A stretch of DNA of 64,000 nt from Leguminivora glycinivorella (GCF_023078275.1 NC_062972.1:11530191-11594190), one strand, 5' to 3'. Positions 10,529 through 21,990 are shown, numbered from the stretch's first letter. Made by a program: numbers and translations. Notes: a model not told the origin generated them from the letters alone.

Positions 10529-10747
10529 CTAGCTTTAGCCCGCGGCTTCGCTTGCGTTAGAAAGAGACAAAAGTAGCATATGTCACTCTCCATCCCTTCA
10601 ACTATCTCCACTTAAAAAACATGTCAATCCGTCGCTCCGTTTGGCCGTGAAAGACGGACAAACAAACAAACACAAATTATCTTTGGTGAAACAACGAATT
10701 CTTCCACTTCAGATTATAGAGTAACCAGCTTTTCCCATTTATAATAA
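10529..10747 (+). repeat. Dispersed repeat family C ('CCCGCGGCTTCGCT'), copy 1
   Basis: Starts 'CTAGCTTTAGCCCGCGGCTT', continues 'GTCACTCTCCATCCCTTCAA' and 'CGTGAAAGACGGACAAACAA', and ends in an ATAATA-type tail. This is a very common lepidopteran retroposon-like repeat. Copies at 10748-10927 (head-to-tail with this one), 23270-23457 and a - strand fragment at 54343-54412. Confidence 0.75.
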
Positions 10748-10927
10748 ACTAGCTTTTGACCGCGGCTTCGCTCGCGTAAGAAAGAGACAAAAAGTAGCCT
10801 ATGTCACTCTCCATCCCTTCAACTAAATCCCCTTAAATAATCACGTCAATTCGTCGCTCCGGTTTTGCCGTGAAAGACGGACAAACAAACAGACACACAC
10901 CCTTTCCCATTTGTAATATTAGTATGG
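10748..10927 (+). repeat. Repeat family C, copy 2
   Basis: Directly follows copy 1 in the same orientation and ends 'TTGTAATATTAGTATGGATT'. It lacks the extra ~40 bp before the tail found in copy 1. The tandem arrangement suggests insertion of one copy into the tail of the other. Confidence 0.75.
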
Positions 10928-10999
10928 ATTTGACATTATTATTTATATTTAAATAATTATATATGTATAGCCCAATTTCGTCGGTAACAGCGTGTTATG

Positions 11000-11078
11000 T
11001 AATGGCGTCGTTGGGGAACAATCGTCTGTCACGCCGTGAAGGTGCGTTCGATTCCCAGGATTATATAAACTTTTTGTA
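11000..11078 (+). repeat. tRNA-like pol III module
   Basis: Possible A box 'TGGCGTCGTTGGGG' (11003-11016) and B box 'GCGTTCGATTCCCAGG' (11044-11059), with T5 shortly after. No complete cloverleaf could be drawn by eye, so it is a tRNA-derived repeat rather than a tRNA gene. Confidence 0.4.
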
Positions 11079-11165
11079 GTTTTTTGGATATAAATTTCGT
11101 TTTTTTTATTGACTGAGCAAGAATGGAGAGCCGAAGGTATCAATTTTGTCTTAGAGAACATATTG

Positions 11166-11510
11166 ATTTTTTTATTGTCATTTTGATTTTCTATTTATTA
11201 AGTTGAGATATAAAACACAACTTTTAATACCCTCGCTAAATATAATATTTTATCGAAATCACTCCTTAGATAAAAAAGTCCACTTGAGTTTTTAAAGCAT
11301 TACGTTACTCAGTTAACTATTGCATTTTCATTTACTAATTTAAGATTTCAAAAGCGATTTGAATACCCTTGCTCCATCAAAAATAAACAATTAGAAAAAA
11401 AAATCATTCGGATCGTAGTTTAGAAACTAAAATTTATCTATACTTTTTGGATTTTTTTTAAAATATCAGATTAGGATAATTATGTTAGAAATTCTGAGTT
11501 CGACGAACAA
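11166..11510. other. AT-rich, nothing recognised
   Basis: No frame or repeat family that I recognise. Confidence 0.4.
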
Positions 11511-11840
11511 AAAATAGTGTCACATAGTGTTGTGTTCCTGCCGGTGAGTAAGGCTGCCAGAGCTCAACGAGGGTGCGGGGTGCTGACGACGGGAGGACTT
11601 ACGGAACTAATTTGTTCCGTCTATTGTCCTTTGAGTCGTCGGCAACCCAAACCCTCCTTTGAACTTGTACACTCCTTTTTGCTGTGCATACGCAGCAAAG
11701 GGGAGTGTACAAGTTTCTAATGGGGCGGCAACGCGCAAGCGACACTCTTCGAGTTGCAGGCGTCCATAGGTTACGGTGACCGCTTTCCATCAGGCGGACC
11801 GTATGCTTGTTTGCCACCGACGTAGTATTAAAAAAAAAGA
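11511..11840 (+). mobile_element. 3' end of a non-LTR retrotransposon with A-tail
   Basis: Contains 'GTGTTGTGTTCCTGCCGGTG', 'GGCTGCCAGAGCTCAACGAG', 'GGCGGCAACGCGCAAGCG', 'CATCAGGCGGACCGTATGCT' and 'TTTGCCACCGACGTAGTATT', then an A9 run. This is a familiar 3'-terminal sequence of lepidopteran LINEs; no coding part is left. Two opposed repeats ('CTTGTACACTCC' / 'GGAGTGTACAAG') form an imperfect hairpin at about 11664-11715. Frames of 67 and 94 codons here are shadows. Confidence 0.7.
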
Positions 11841-12225
11841 GAAAAAGTCCTGGATTCGAACCCAGTACTTCCATGCAAATCATGCGATGGCACGTATTTA
11901 CCGCAAGGCTATTTAAACAAGCTGTCGCCGCGTGAAATTATCGACTAGAAGGAATACAAAAACACTGTTTGTATGTGTGAGTGGTACTTAAAAATAGTGT
12001 AAAATAGTAAATTTATTTACATTAAGGGGATTAACGTTACAATGAGAAGTTGAATGTTTGTTGTAATACGTTAATTTTAATATTAAATGTTCGCGAAGCA
12101 TAATTGAAAGTATATAAATGCCTGTACGACTCCACAAAAAAAATAAGACTAGTAATTTGCAGATTAACGCCATCTAACGCAGCCTGAGCTTCGGGTAACC
12201 TAGGCGAGCCACCTTAAACAGATGT
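11841..12225 (-). repeat. Repeat with terminal tRNA-like module, - strand
   Basis: On the - strand it begins 'TTTAAGGTGGCTCGCCTAGG' and ends in 'GCGGTAAATACG' followed by the B box 'GGGTTCGAATCC' (plus 11852-11864) and a T-rich run. Same plan as 8445-8906 though poorly conserved in between. Confidence 0.45.
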
Positions 12226-13912
12226 CATCTTATCCCAATTATGTAATAAAAGTTTGTTTTTTATTATCATTTTTTTTATACACTTTTATTATTTTTATAC
12301 AAAATAAGCACTAAAGTATCATTTGACAGAGTTTCAATCGTGATGGTATAACCTAATTTTTTACGTATTTTAATGACTGCCATTACTAAATCCACCAACA
12401 AGGTAGCCTTAACCTTACAAAGTAGGTGATTGTACCTACCTAATAGTAGTATTTATTATAAAACCTAGGTATTTGTCCAATAAAATTTTCAATAAAAAAA
12501 AAACAATCTAAAGAAGATGTCCTGTCACCTTAACATTTTGTATTAGCCGCTTACAGCATTTATCAAAAATTAAGTTGTTGGATTTTCCTTTAATGAAAAA
12601 CAACCAGTACACAAAGTCAAGAGTTTACCACTCCTTAGCTTAGCGCTGCGCTGGGTGTCTGCAACGAACTATGATTTCCCTAATTTTAAGCTTCGCTGAA
12701 CACATAATGCTTAACACAAAACATTTTATTTAGGCGCTTTATAATCCCAGCACTTGGATCCTAATTAAAATATTTCACCGTTTTCATCATTGTTCGTTTT
12801 ATTTGCATGAGTGCACTTGAATATTTTAGATTTCAGATTTTTCTTTATTTTAAATTCGCTGAACTTATAGAGATGCAGGGAGAGTTATTCCGGATTGAGA
12901 AAAGTAATGGAGAGATATTATTCTAGGAATGACCCAGGGTGCGATATAAGATTTTTTTTACAAGGTTTTAGCACAAGTAATGCGAGTATGTACTCACTTT
13001 CAAAAGTAATTATATGTAGAGGGATCGACGTCAAGTTACCCTTGTATTTACAAAAATACCTAGTTATTTTAAACCATGACTGTAAAAATAAAAAAATAAA
13101 GATGAATTTGAATACTTGATAAGAAGTTTCGTCTTAAAATAAACACCAATTCACCAATATACCTGATATAGTAATAGATTATTTAAAAAATGATATGCTG
13201 CAAAAAATCCAAAGTAAAAAGTTTTTTATCCACCCATAAAACATTTCAGCTGTACTTTATCAATAATGAATGCTCTGCGAATAGTAAAGTATTTCATTCC
13301 AAGAACCTACCCTTTGAAAGAACAAAGATGCGATCACGAGTGTGGCCTCAAATAAACAAAGCCTGCAACGGGTCATGTGATTAATTTCAGCGAACACTTT
13401 CCTGCCACAAATGGCTTGTCAGAAAGTTTATTGCAATAAAAAGCCTGAGTTTGTACCGGGAGAATGACGCGGGGCTTACACTAATGGCCGTTGGAGTTTC
13501 ACCCATTAAAACCAAGTTTTTCGCCCATAATTTTGGGCATTAAATTAAGTATCTACCGAGTATCATGTTTTATGAATGTGTTTGCTACAGGCGCATTTGA
13601 ATTTACGTTTTATCTCGTTTATTACGAGAACTTCTGTACATATCCTTTATAAATAAAACATTAGAGTTATAAATCCGTATGCCAAAAAATTTTTTATGGG
13701 CAAATAACGCAATTCGAATTTACGACTTTGCCAATCTCGCAACTTGGGACAACAATATTACCTAATTTAATACTTTGCCAGAGACCGAGGTACAATAAAC
13801 AACGACCTATGATAAATATCTGAATACATACGTAATTACGTAATAATTATTATTTCTATAAAATTATTTATTGCTGCTAAATTAGGTACTAATCTTTTAT
13901 TAAACTTTTAGC
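12226..13912. other. No gene recognised
   Basis: AT-rich DNA. Frames at 12895-13119 and 13190-13384 (74 and 64 codons) show no family features, no consistent splice sites and biased AT codons; I regard them as chance. Confidence 0.4.
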
Positions 13913-14078
13913 TGGAGCTCCTGTGTACTGTGTACTAGCCTTTGCCACAGTCGTTTACGCTCCGTCGCGTATTGTAGCTAGTTCTGTCTCTCGCTTTGCC
14001 ATATTGGCGCGACAGAGCCAGTCGCAATTTTATCGCTTGTAGCATCCTGATAGTCACTGCGGCTAGGCTGGCTTTGCC
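13913..14078 (+). repeat. Family G repeat fragment (diverged)
   Basis: Shares 'TATTGGCGCGACAGAGCCAG' and 'GCGGCTAGGCTGGC' with 53000-53118 and, more weakly, 41385-41535. The family looks like a short inverted-repeat element with decayed ends. Confidence 0.5.
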
Positions 14079-14344
14079 TGCAGATACCTGTAATAAAATG
14101 AGGTTGTCCTAGAAATAGCGACTTAATACTATAAAATATCTTAATATGCTATAAATATGTTGAACCTTGTAAAAAATTAAGCCCTTTTAAAATAAAATTC
14201 TTTATTGATTTCTTAAAGTGACGACATTAGTTACGTAGTGCCTCTGCTTTATCTTTTTTGCGTCAGCCCGACATTGATGTTACTCTGAACTAACAAAAGT
14301 TTTCCTAAGACAGTGCAGGCTGGCTCAATGATATAGTACATTAC

Positions 14345-14681
14345 ATCAGAGGCCGGGAAAATGAGGATTTCCGGCCAAGTGGGTATATACGGCCGAGCGA
14401 GCGTGCGAGCGAGGCCGGATAGGGATACGAGGCCGGGAATCCGTTTTCACGCCGAGGCATGTATAGTGCTTTTCTCAAACATACAATGAAATAAAAAAAA
14501 ATGCTCTAAAGGACAATGTTTTATAAAAAAAAGTTACTTTGCAGGCCTAGGCCTAAAAAATAATATGAAATCCCTTTACAGTCCTCTCGAGTTGTTGCGC
14601 CCAAAAAGCGATACTTCCCAGTCCATTTTAAGGAACGTAAAGACAATATTTCATTGCATGTTTGAGAAAAAGTATTTTCAG
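14345..14681. repeat. Inverted-repeat element near GGCCGGG-rich block
   Basis: A block rich in GAGGCCGGG and GAGCGAGCGTGCGAGCGAGG (14350-14450) precedes an imperfect inverted repeat: 'TGCTTTTCTCAAACATACAATG' region at 14466-14490 against 'CATTGCATGTTTGAGAAAAAG' region at 14652-14672. It is probably a MITE-like unit; boundaries are uncertain. Confidence 0.45.
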
Positions 14682-16607
14682 GTCACTTTATAGACGAGGT
14701 TAATTTGCATATTATCAGGGTGTGGACAGAAGGTCGCGTGACAGTGAGGTCGAATTACCATAAGAATAGTCCAACGTCGTAAACGTTTGCTTAGATTCCG
14801 GCCAATATCCCGTCGCTATTGTCCTTCTGATTTTTGATTTCATCTGAGATTGATATCCATTGACATTTCTCACAAAAGGAACTCTCCGTGTCAGTATATA
14901 GAATTCAGAGAAATGTAATCTCCTAGTACCTAACATGATACTTGTAGTACCTGTTTCCATCCCATGCAATCGAATATTGTACCTACGCTCGAACATGATA
15001 GAGTGTATGCTCAGGTTCAACGTAGGTATGCCAGTTCTAGAGTTTGTATTTATTTAATTCTTGGAATATCAAATAAATCCTACTACATCGTATGTACCTA
15101 GAGGGCACTGCGCCCATTGTCACAGTGTCACCAGCCCGCTAGGTTTATAGTCGCATGATCCGCAGCAGTTTCCTGCCGACTAGAATTTAGGGTCTATAAA
15201 ATTGATGAACAGTTTCTTAATAGCTTCTTTCTGCTAAGTTTATTTCGGAATTATCTGAAATAGGAAGCCTACACTTAAACAGTGACGGTTGAGGAATTTT
15301 GAAATTGGGTAATAGACAATAATAACTGTCCTTTTTTAAGCCTCGTCGATAAAATCCGGCCTGATGATTTGTTACTTTAATATACGTAGATAACGTAAAA
15401 ATTTCATAACTTTGCATAAAAGAATGAATCAAAATATGTATATTTTAGCCGTAGGAATAGATACGTGTGTATACACATAATACGTGAAAGCTATAGATAA
15501 ACAGATACCACAAACGAAAATGTGACTCTTATTAGAAAATGGCTTCAACCCAAAACTACGAAGGATATAGCGAAACCTAAGTTTCAATTTCGGGCGAGTC
15601 GGTACCGTACGGCTTTATTAGAGTCTGCGGGGGCAACCTAGAGGCGTCGAGACTGTGCAGTGTGCACTACAACTATTTCCTGAGACCAATAACTGCTGCC
15701 GATGGCAAACACGTTACGCGTGTGAATAGCTCGTTTTAGTAGCAACACATTAGTAGGTAACAATCTTTGTTTATCTTAGTCCATTTGTTTGATGCAGGTA
15801 AAACTGTGTAGGTATACTAAGACTAAGGAAATCCAGTCACGCAAACGCTTAAATTTATATCTGTTCATTGTCCCTTATCTTAGATTCACTCGGCACCCGT
15901 TCGATATTAGCTTTGAAATTTTAGCACAGATCAACATAGCCGGTATCTATTTACATCGCGTGGTTGTTGGGTGCGAGAACAGGGAAAACATTTTAGTAGG
16001 TACCCACAGATAAGCCAACTGAAACTTTTCACTACCCATTTAAGTACCTATCCATTCCGTTCTATTGAACGAAGCACTGTCTAAGTATTTTTAGATGACT
16101 TAGAAAGTTATTATGCCGTTCAAATAAACGGTTTAATATTTAGTTTCTGTTGAAGTTAAATAACAGAGGTTCTTTTTAACTAGTAGATACCGTAAAAAGA
16201 AAGAAAGCTTTGAAGATACCAATCTTGAGAATGAAAAAAGTACTCGAGGATTCAATGGCGCGAAATAGCCGCGGTTGCCGCAGTAAGCATTATTAAAATT
16301 TGCTTACAGTGGCAAAACCAGTTCCGCCGAGGATAGGGAAGAAAGTCGAAATTAGCTTGTTTTATACTGATTGCGTTGTCGTCAACTTTTTAACGATTTG
16401 TTAAATAAACAGAAAACTTAAGTCGTATTTAATTAAAGCAATCAAATAACTCCTCTAGTCAAATTTACTCAGTCCTGATAAGGTTGTATTTATGCTGCAT
16501 TTTTACATGCCACTCCGTGGGGTACAAACGAGAGGTAGGTATTACTGCATTGCCATTGCGTACTTGGCTGGCAGTCTCATGGGGCGGAAAGGGTTAACGC
16601 GTGTACT
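14682..16607. other. No gene recognised
   Basis: The 101-codon - strand frame at 14715-15020 ('MNLSIHSIMFERRYNIRLHG...') has no recognisable domain or exon boundaries. Nothing else stands out. Confidence 0.35.
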
Positions 16608-16740
16608 GGGGGGTTACCATGAAGTGCTAAAGCCGTTCAGTTTAGGTTGAGAGAAAGGGACGAAGCTATAGCAGTTCCATAGCTCCGTCCCTCTCTCTCA
16701 ACCTAAACTGAACGGCTTTAGCACGTCATGGTAACCCCCC
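16608..16740. mobile_element. Foldback MITE, 133-bp near-perfect hairpin
   Basis: Arms of about 60 bp: 'GGGGGGTTACCATGAAGTGC' through 'GGGACGAAGCTATA' (16608-16670) and its complement (16676-16740), with only a few mismatches (for example GAAG/GACG, AAAGG/AGAGG) and almost no loop. No coding sequence. Confidence 0.9.
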
Positions 16741-17344
16741 TGGACTCTGTTTGCTGTATCGCTGCCATTCCGCTGAAGGCTGAACCCCTTAGGAACAAAA
16801 AGGTTATCGAAATATTTTTTGATGTCCAACAATAACGGTATCTTATCCGAATATCACATAAAATACGATGATTGTGGGGGTATTATTTTGAAAGCCGTAA
16901 CTTAAACCCTAACCAAAAATAAACTGAACACAGAGAGAGAGAAAAAGCAATAATGGATAAAGAAACAGCTAAGCTTTTATATGCCTCAAATATTTAATGC
17001 GTATATTTTTGTACACAGTTCATGTTAATAACAGCAATTTGTTTCCATTACAAGTCGGGTGATTAAAACTCAATCGAATAGATTTCATTAAAACTTTGGT
17101 GATTCCCACATGACCACTATATTCAATTATTAGAGCTGATAGTTATTATTGTAGTGTTAATGGATTATATCGATTAGAATCAGGTGAAATGGGTTTTTAT
17201 TTATTTTTCTTCGACGTTTACATACCAATTAAGCGAGTTATTTCGAAATCACGAAACGTCAATGAGCTAATGAGTTATTATTTCAATTAACAGAACAAAT
17301 GGTGTCACTAGATTCACCAGAAGAAATTTTGATTGAAAATCTTA
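16741..17344. other. Nothing recognised
   Basis: AT-rich non-coding DNA without clear repeats. Confidence 0.35.
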
Positions 17345-17464
17345 TTTGGGCCATTTTTTTTAAAGTTGTCCCCCTCACTTTTTTGGATTTGGAAATTTTC
17401 ATGTGGTTTCACTCAGAATCGCGAGCTCTATCAATACTAATAGCACCTAATAGGAGAAAAAAAG
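17345..17464 (-). repeat. Family A repeat, copy 2
   Basis: The reverse complement matches 1-112: 'TCTCCTATTAGGTGCTATTA', 'GCTCGCGATTCTGAG' and 'AAAGTTGTCC...' reversed. It is the most complete copy in the window. Confidence 0.65.
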
Positions 17465-17569
17465 TGTCCCAAGGTTTTTTCTCATTCCGTTACCATTTTT
17501 TCATACATTTTGTTTGGCGGCAACCACAGATCAAATAATACTAGTACAGATACCTAATCCCATACTAAA

Positions 17570-17715
17570 AATGGGCGCCGTCCTAAGTTGTCCGCAACAC
17601 ATGCAAGCGGAATTGAATGAACGAGATCCGCGGCGCCCCACCCCGCGCCCCACGCCCCGCGCCCCGCGACCACGGCGCCGGCGACCTTGAGTTGAGAGGC
17701 CCCAGCCCCCGACCA
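17570..17715. other. GC-rich block
   Basis: A cytosine-rich run such as 'CGCGCCCCACGCCCCGCGCC' in AT-rich surroundings. Local duplication of CGCCCC is the likely cause; no CpG-island promoter can be claimed, and the - strand frame over it (RRRGRGARGVGRG) is a low-complexity artefact. Confidence 0.5.
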
Positions 17716-18371
17716 AAGGATGCATTGATTTGTTAAAATTTAAAGCACTCTAAAGCAGGCGCGTAGTTAATTAGAAATATGGAAATGAATATTATTATGT
17801 AAGAAATACATAAGTATAATAGCTAAGAATATACATGTAGTAAACATAATGAACAAAATGTAAAGTACGTATTTGATAAAACATTTTCGAGAGTAATATT
17901 TTTATTCATAAAATTGTGCAAACACTGCAAACTTAATTTAAACTCCGAAACTATTTATTTTCTGAAACATGGTATGAAATGTTGTCATTACGTCCTTTTA
18001 AGTTAAAATATGCTTCCCGGTACCACAACATAGTGTAATTTAAAAATACAGATATAAAATTAATACTTCGCAAATAAATTACGACTATAAACACATAAAA
18101 TTATTAAAACACCAAGACCAGACAATTAAAGCCTGGCGTCCACTAGGCGCGCCGATCGAGCCTTGGTAACCCTTAGGCAGTTTTTACATTATCGTTTTTA
18201 CATTAAAAAATCGTAATTGTTTCTTACTACAAAAGGTCCTTTCTCATTGATAGATGTCGAAAAGTGAAAAGTAAAACCTTTGTTGAAAAATTTAGGTTTT
18301 TAGAAAAAAAAACGTTTAAACTCTTTTTAAGTCCCAGTCTGAAAAAAATATATTCAAAAATATAAAATACA

Positions 18372-18690
18372 TAGTTATTTGTTATACAAGAGTGCAAAGT
18401 TGTATTTTAACGGCGAGTGTGGAATTGAAAAACGAGCAAGCGAAAGTATTCTATAGTTGAACCACGATACACAACAACATTTTCCCTCACTATAGCGAGG
18501 AAAGTACAACGCAAAAAACGCGCTTATCACTGCTTCCAGGAGTTCCACAGGTGGTACACACAAACATATCGTCATCACTAGATTCACTATATGACTATAT
18601 TCAAGGTCAAATTACTTTATCCACTAGTGGGTTTTTACCTGCTGGTATTGAAGGACAAAACGCGTGTTTCCGACCTAGCGAGGGGAAAAA
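18372..18690 (+). repeat. Family F, copy 2 (internally deleted)
   Basis: Begins 'TAGTTATTTGTTATACAAGA' and ends 'CCGACCTAGCGAGGGG'. It lacks much of the central palindrome and part of the 3' half. The - strand frame retains 'PPVELLEAVISAFFALYFPRYS' type sequence, then diverges. Confidence 0.8.
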
Positions 18691-18779
18691 TGCAAAAATG
18701 TAGTGTGTTTTGGTTTGGTTTGGTCGGGGGGGGCTGATGTGGTTAATAAATAATTATATTTGTACAATAATAATGTTTT

Positions 18780-18970
18780 AAAATGCTGTTGCGCTTCGCG
18801 CGACGCAAGTGCGGCGTCGCGTCGAGGTCTAGGCCCACTCCGCCGCAAATCGGCGACCGAGCGCGCATTCGTGTGCGTTCGGAAATCCTAGCCAGTCGGC
18901 AATCGTCGCGTCTCATACTTCCATATCGATAAGGTTTGATTTCGCATGCATCGCATCGGTCGTGCATGTA
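18780..18970. other. GC-rich patch, no gene
   Basis: Contains 'CGCTTCGCGCGACGCAAG' and 'GGCGTCGCGTCGAGGTC'. The 74-codon - strand frame across it lacks any family signature; probably a decayed repeat. Confidence 0.35.
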
Positions 18971-19019
18971 GCAAATGTCGGAAGGATTTCAAAGGCAAAA
19001 ATCAAAGATGGCGGCTTCA

Positions 19020-19340
19020 ATGTATGGGATATCGGTCCTACATCCGATATCGGATCGGATAATGTGAAAACGCACTAACGGTTAATGCTTAGGCCGTTTT
19101 CACATTATCCGATCCGATATCGGGTGTCAGATCGACATCCTACATCCGATAAACGCTTCCGATAGTGTCGGATGTACAGTCAACCAATTGGAACCCTAGG
19201 CCACTCTACAACCATGTCAAAATGACAAGCAGTAAGAGGTTTCTTACAATCTGATTTATAACGTTACTATGACATAGTTCTACAGTGGCCTAGGGTTCCA
19301 ATTGGTTGACTGTAGGTCCGATAAAAAGCATTGTTCCAAA
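19020..19340. repeat. 'TTTTCACATTATCCGATCCG' repeat hosting a nested MITE
   Basis: Inverted blocks 'CCGATATCGGATCGGATAAT' + 'GTGAAAACG' (19043-19073) and 'CGTTTTCACATTATCCGATC' + 'CGATATCGG' (19095-19125) form a palindromic end common to a lepidopteran MITE type. A second MITE interrupts its right part at 19177-19312. Confidence 0.65.
19177..19312. mobile_element. 136-bp MITE with TA target duplication
   Basis: TIRs start CAGTCAACCAATTGGAACCC and share about 30-35 bp on both ends, with TA on each side (19175-19176, 19313-19314). TA duplication fits a Tc1/mariner-type non-autonomous element. It interrupts an older repeat: '...GTGTCGGATG' and 'GGTCCGATAAAAAGC' lie on the two sides. Confidence 0.85.
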
Positions 19341-20129
19341 TCAATGAAGTATGATTTTGTATCAAAAAGTATTTAAAAAATGTTTTATATTTAATAATTA
19401 TAAGCACTATATTCCAAATATTATATTGTAAAATTAAAATAACGGCATAAAAAATACTCAAGAGTGTCAGGCAAAATAAATAATTTTACATTCAATTGTA
19501 TCTACTAAAAGATGATAAAACTAGTATCCACAATTCGGACCGATGCGTTACAAACTTTTTTTTTTCAATGGAAATTGTTCAACTAATTTGAATTTCGATC
19601 ATTGGCAGCTGTTTAATAGAAATAGACGACATTTTTGTCACGCACACTACTACAAACGTATACCTACATTATTAACGTACACAAACAAATATTATCGGCT
19701 GACAGCTGAATATTCTACGAACACGCGAGCGGGAGCGAGGCTGCGCGATTTTGGTGACGCAATCATAGACTAAAAAGCTAACCGCGCAGATGTGCCATTT
19801 TCATTGTTCCTACTAATGTGTTTCACCTCTAATAGATTTGCGAAATATATTTATTTCAATTTGGAAAATTATTAGGTAACTACTTACTACTTTATGAATT
19901 ATGTTACTATAATATAAAAAAAAAGTTAATTTGTTTATTGATTGTTAACAGTTATTGAGTAAAATTGTATTTTTAGCACGCTCACTTTTTGCTGTTTTCT
20001 TTGGCCTGGTCACGAAAAAAGAGAACAATGGATACCTACGCTTTGTCCAAAAAAACTGACCGCACTATATATATATTACTATATATAAGTATATATTTGT
20101 ATTTTAAAGAAGAAGATAAATCTTCAAGA

Positions 20130-20232
20130 AAAGAGCGTACATCCATCTTAAAGGCCGGCAACGCACCTCCAACACCCCTGGTGTTTCGGGTGTCCATGGG
20201 CGGCAGTGATCGCTTACTTTGTGTTTTTTAAG
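20130..20232 (+). repeat. Short LINE/SINE tail fragment
   Basis: 'AAGGCCGGCAACGCACCTCC', 'TGGTGTTTCGGGTGTCCATG' and 'GGGCGGCAGTGATCGCTTAC' match a dispersed lepidopteran retroelement tail; an (AAAT)n tail follows at 20237-20253. Confidence 0.5.
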
Positions 20233-20748
20233 TTGTAAATAAATAAATAAATAATTTTGACAGGCGGAATATAATAATGTGTCACATCTGATGGTGGACT
20301 TACTACTCTACGCGTAAATTACCGCTTCGCGCACTCCGCGCATTTGTCAGCTTGTGCAGAGTTTCCGTCTGGCAACGTCGCCTATAGTACGTAGTACATA
20401 TATCTCAATGAACGGAACGCACACAATCGCACCGTTTCGTTGGCAGTATACTGTAGATAGTGACAGCTCCATCTAGTGACAATATGCAATAAAATTTAGG
20501 TAGCTCGATACTGTCGCGCGCAGGTTGTTCACGTTGTTGCGTCATAGTCAGTAGCAATATATTACGTGATATTATTTCTTTGAAAATTTCTAAAATAATG
20601 CATTAAATTTGTGTTGTCATCGATGTTTGTATTTAATTTATAATGTACTTAATTTATGACGCTTCAAATACCTTTAAATCTATTTGATAAAAATGGCGGC
20701 AACGGAATAAAAGTTTGAAAATGTATTAAAATCTTGGGACATTTTTTT

Positions 20749-20852
20749 TTCTCCTATCTGGATAGAAAGACCTAGCGATTCGGAGAATGAATCGCGTAAA
20801 AAATACCCAGGTTACAAAAAAAGCGGTTGGACAAATTTGAAAAAAAAGGGCC
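20749..20852 (+). repeat. Family A repeat, copy 3
   Basis: 'TCTCCTATCTGGATAGAAAG', 'CTAGCGATTCGGAGAATGAA' and 'GGACAAATTTGAAAAAAAAG' align with 1-112. Confidence 0.6.
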
Positions 20853-20998
20853 CTTTTATTTCCTACGTAACAAATGGATATAATTGTACTTAAACATTGT
20901 TTTTAATAGCGGTATTGTGAATATATTTATAATTAAGCTTCTTTCGCTATCACAAACCACAAAAAATAAAGTACCTACTCGTGATGGCGCTACTGGGT

Positions 20999-21270
20999 AT
21001 TTAAAACAAAAAGTAAAATGGCCAACGTTTGTATGCCTTGATTCGTTAATAAATAAATGCCTCTATTATGTGGGCACCTTAATATTTATCAACGTACTAA
21101 AAATCATAACTCATTTCAGAATTATGTTATTTCCATTTAAAACAAAAAGTAAAATGGCCAACGTTTGTATGCCTTGATTCGTTAATAAATAAATGCCTCT
21201 ATTATGTGGGCACCTTAATATTTATCAACGTACTAAAAATCATAACTCATTTCAGAATTATGTTATTTCC
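20999..21270 (+). repeat. Perfect 136-bp tandem duplication
   Basis: 20999-21134 and 21135-21270 look identical base for base ('ATTTAAAACAAAAAGTAAAA' to 'GAATTATGTTATTTCC'). The unit has no coding or transposon features. Two overlapping frames of 97 and 82 codons owe their similar text to this duplication. Confidence 0.95.
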
Positions 21271-21860
21271 ACAATTAGGTAAACTAACGTTTGTAACGTT
21301 TAATTTATCTCGTGCCTTCAAGGAACAATCTCCAGCCCCTACATTTGCGTATGAGTTAGGCACGGCACGCTGCCGCTGCCGTCCTCAAGTGATTTGTAAG
21401 TACACTGCTTCCTATTTATTCATGCAGACGATTACCGACTCCCACTGCTCATGAATAAATTTAAATAATTCCCCGCTGAGGTGTAAATGATGCAAGTTTT
21501 TGCATTTAAAACCGTTATTAATCACTTAACTTTTCTGTTGACAAATTACGCTTTGTATTATTGTGGAAAGCTTTTTGATGTGTTTTTACACGTATGGTCT
21601 GTGTTAGTTAAAATTAAATATAGTCTTTCAGGCATATTCCGATTTTAATAACAGTAGTTTTCCGTGAATAAGTTATGGAACCGTATTATTATTTTACGTA
21701 TGTAATAACTATAAGTACCTACATAAACTCTAGCTTTTATTCCCAAAAGGAGTATGTAGAGCACATGAAACGGCTCAAGTTTCAGTGCCACTTTTAACGA
21801 GTTAAAAAAATCAAATTTGTCCTAACCTAGGTAGGTACTTATTTATTGGACTTAGCTTAC

Positions 21861-21990
21861 TAAATTTAAATAGATATCATACACGAAAGAAAAAACGACA
21901 AGGCCCACTGGTGGCCGAGCCGCCACTGGGCTAGTGGGGGCCAGTGGGCCTTGTCGTTTTTCTTTCGTGTATGATATCTATTTAAATTTA
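21861..21990. mobile_element. Foldback hairpin with ~50-bp arms
   Basis: 'TAAATTTAAATAGATATCAT' through 'ACGACAAGGCCCACTGG' (21861-21910) is repeated in inverse at 21941-21990 with a single A-run length difference; the loop is about 30 nt ('TGGCCGAGCCGCCACTGGGC' inside). Arms this similar imply a young insertion or a maintained structure. Confidence 0.9.

Noticed and set aside
17570..17715. GC-rich block as a CpG-island promoter
   Set aside because: It is a low-complexity cytosine-rich run with no adjacent gene evidence; invertebrate promoters are not defined this way.
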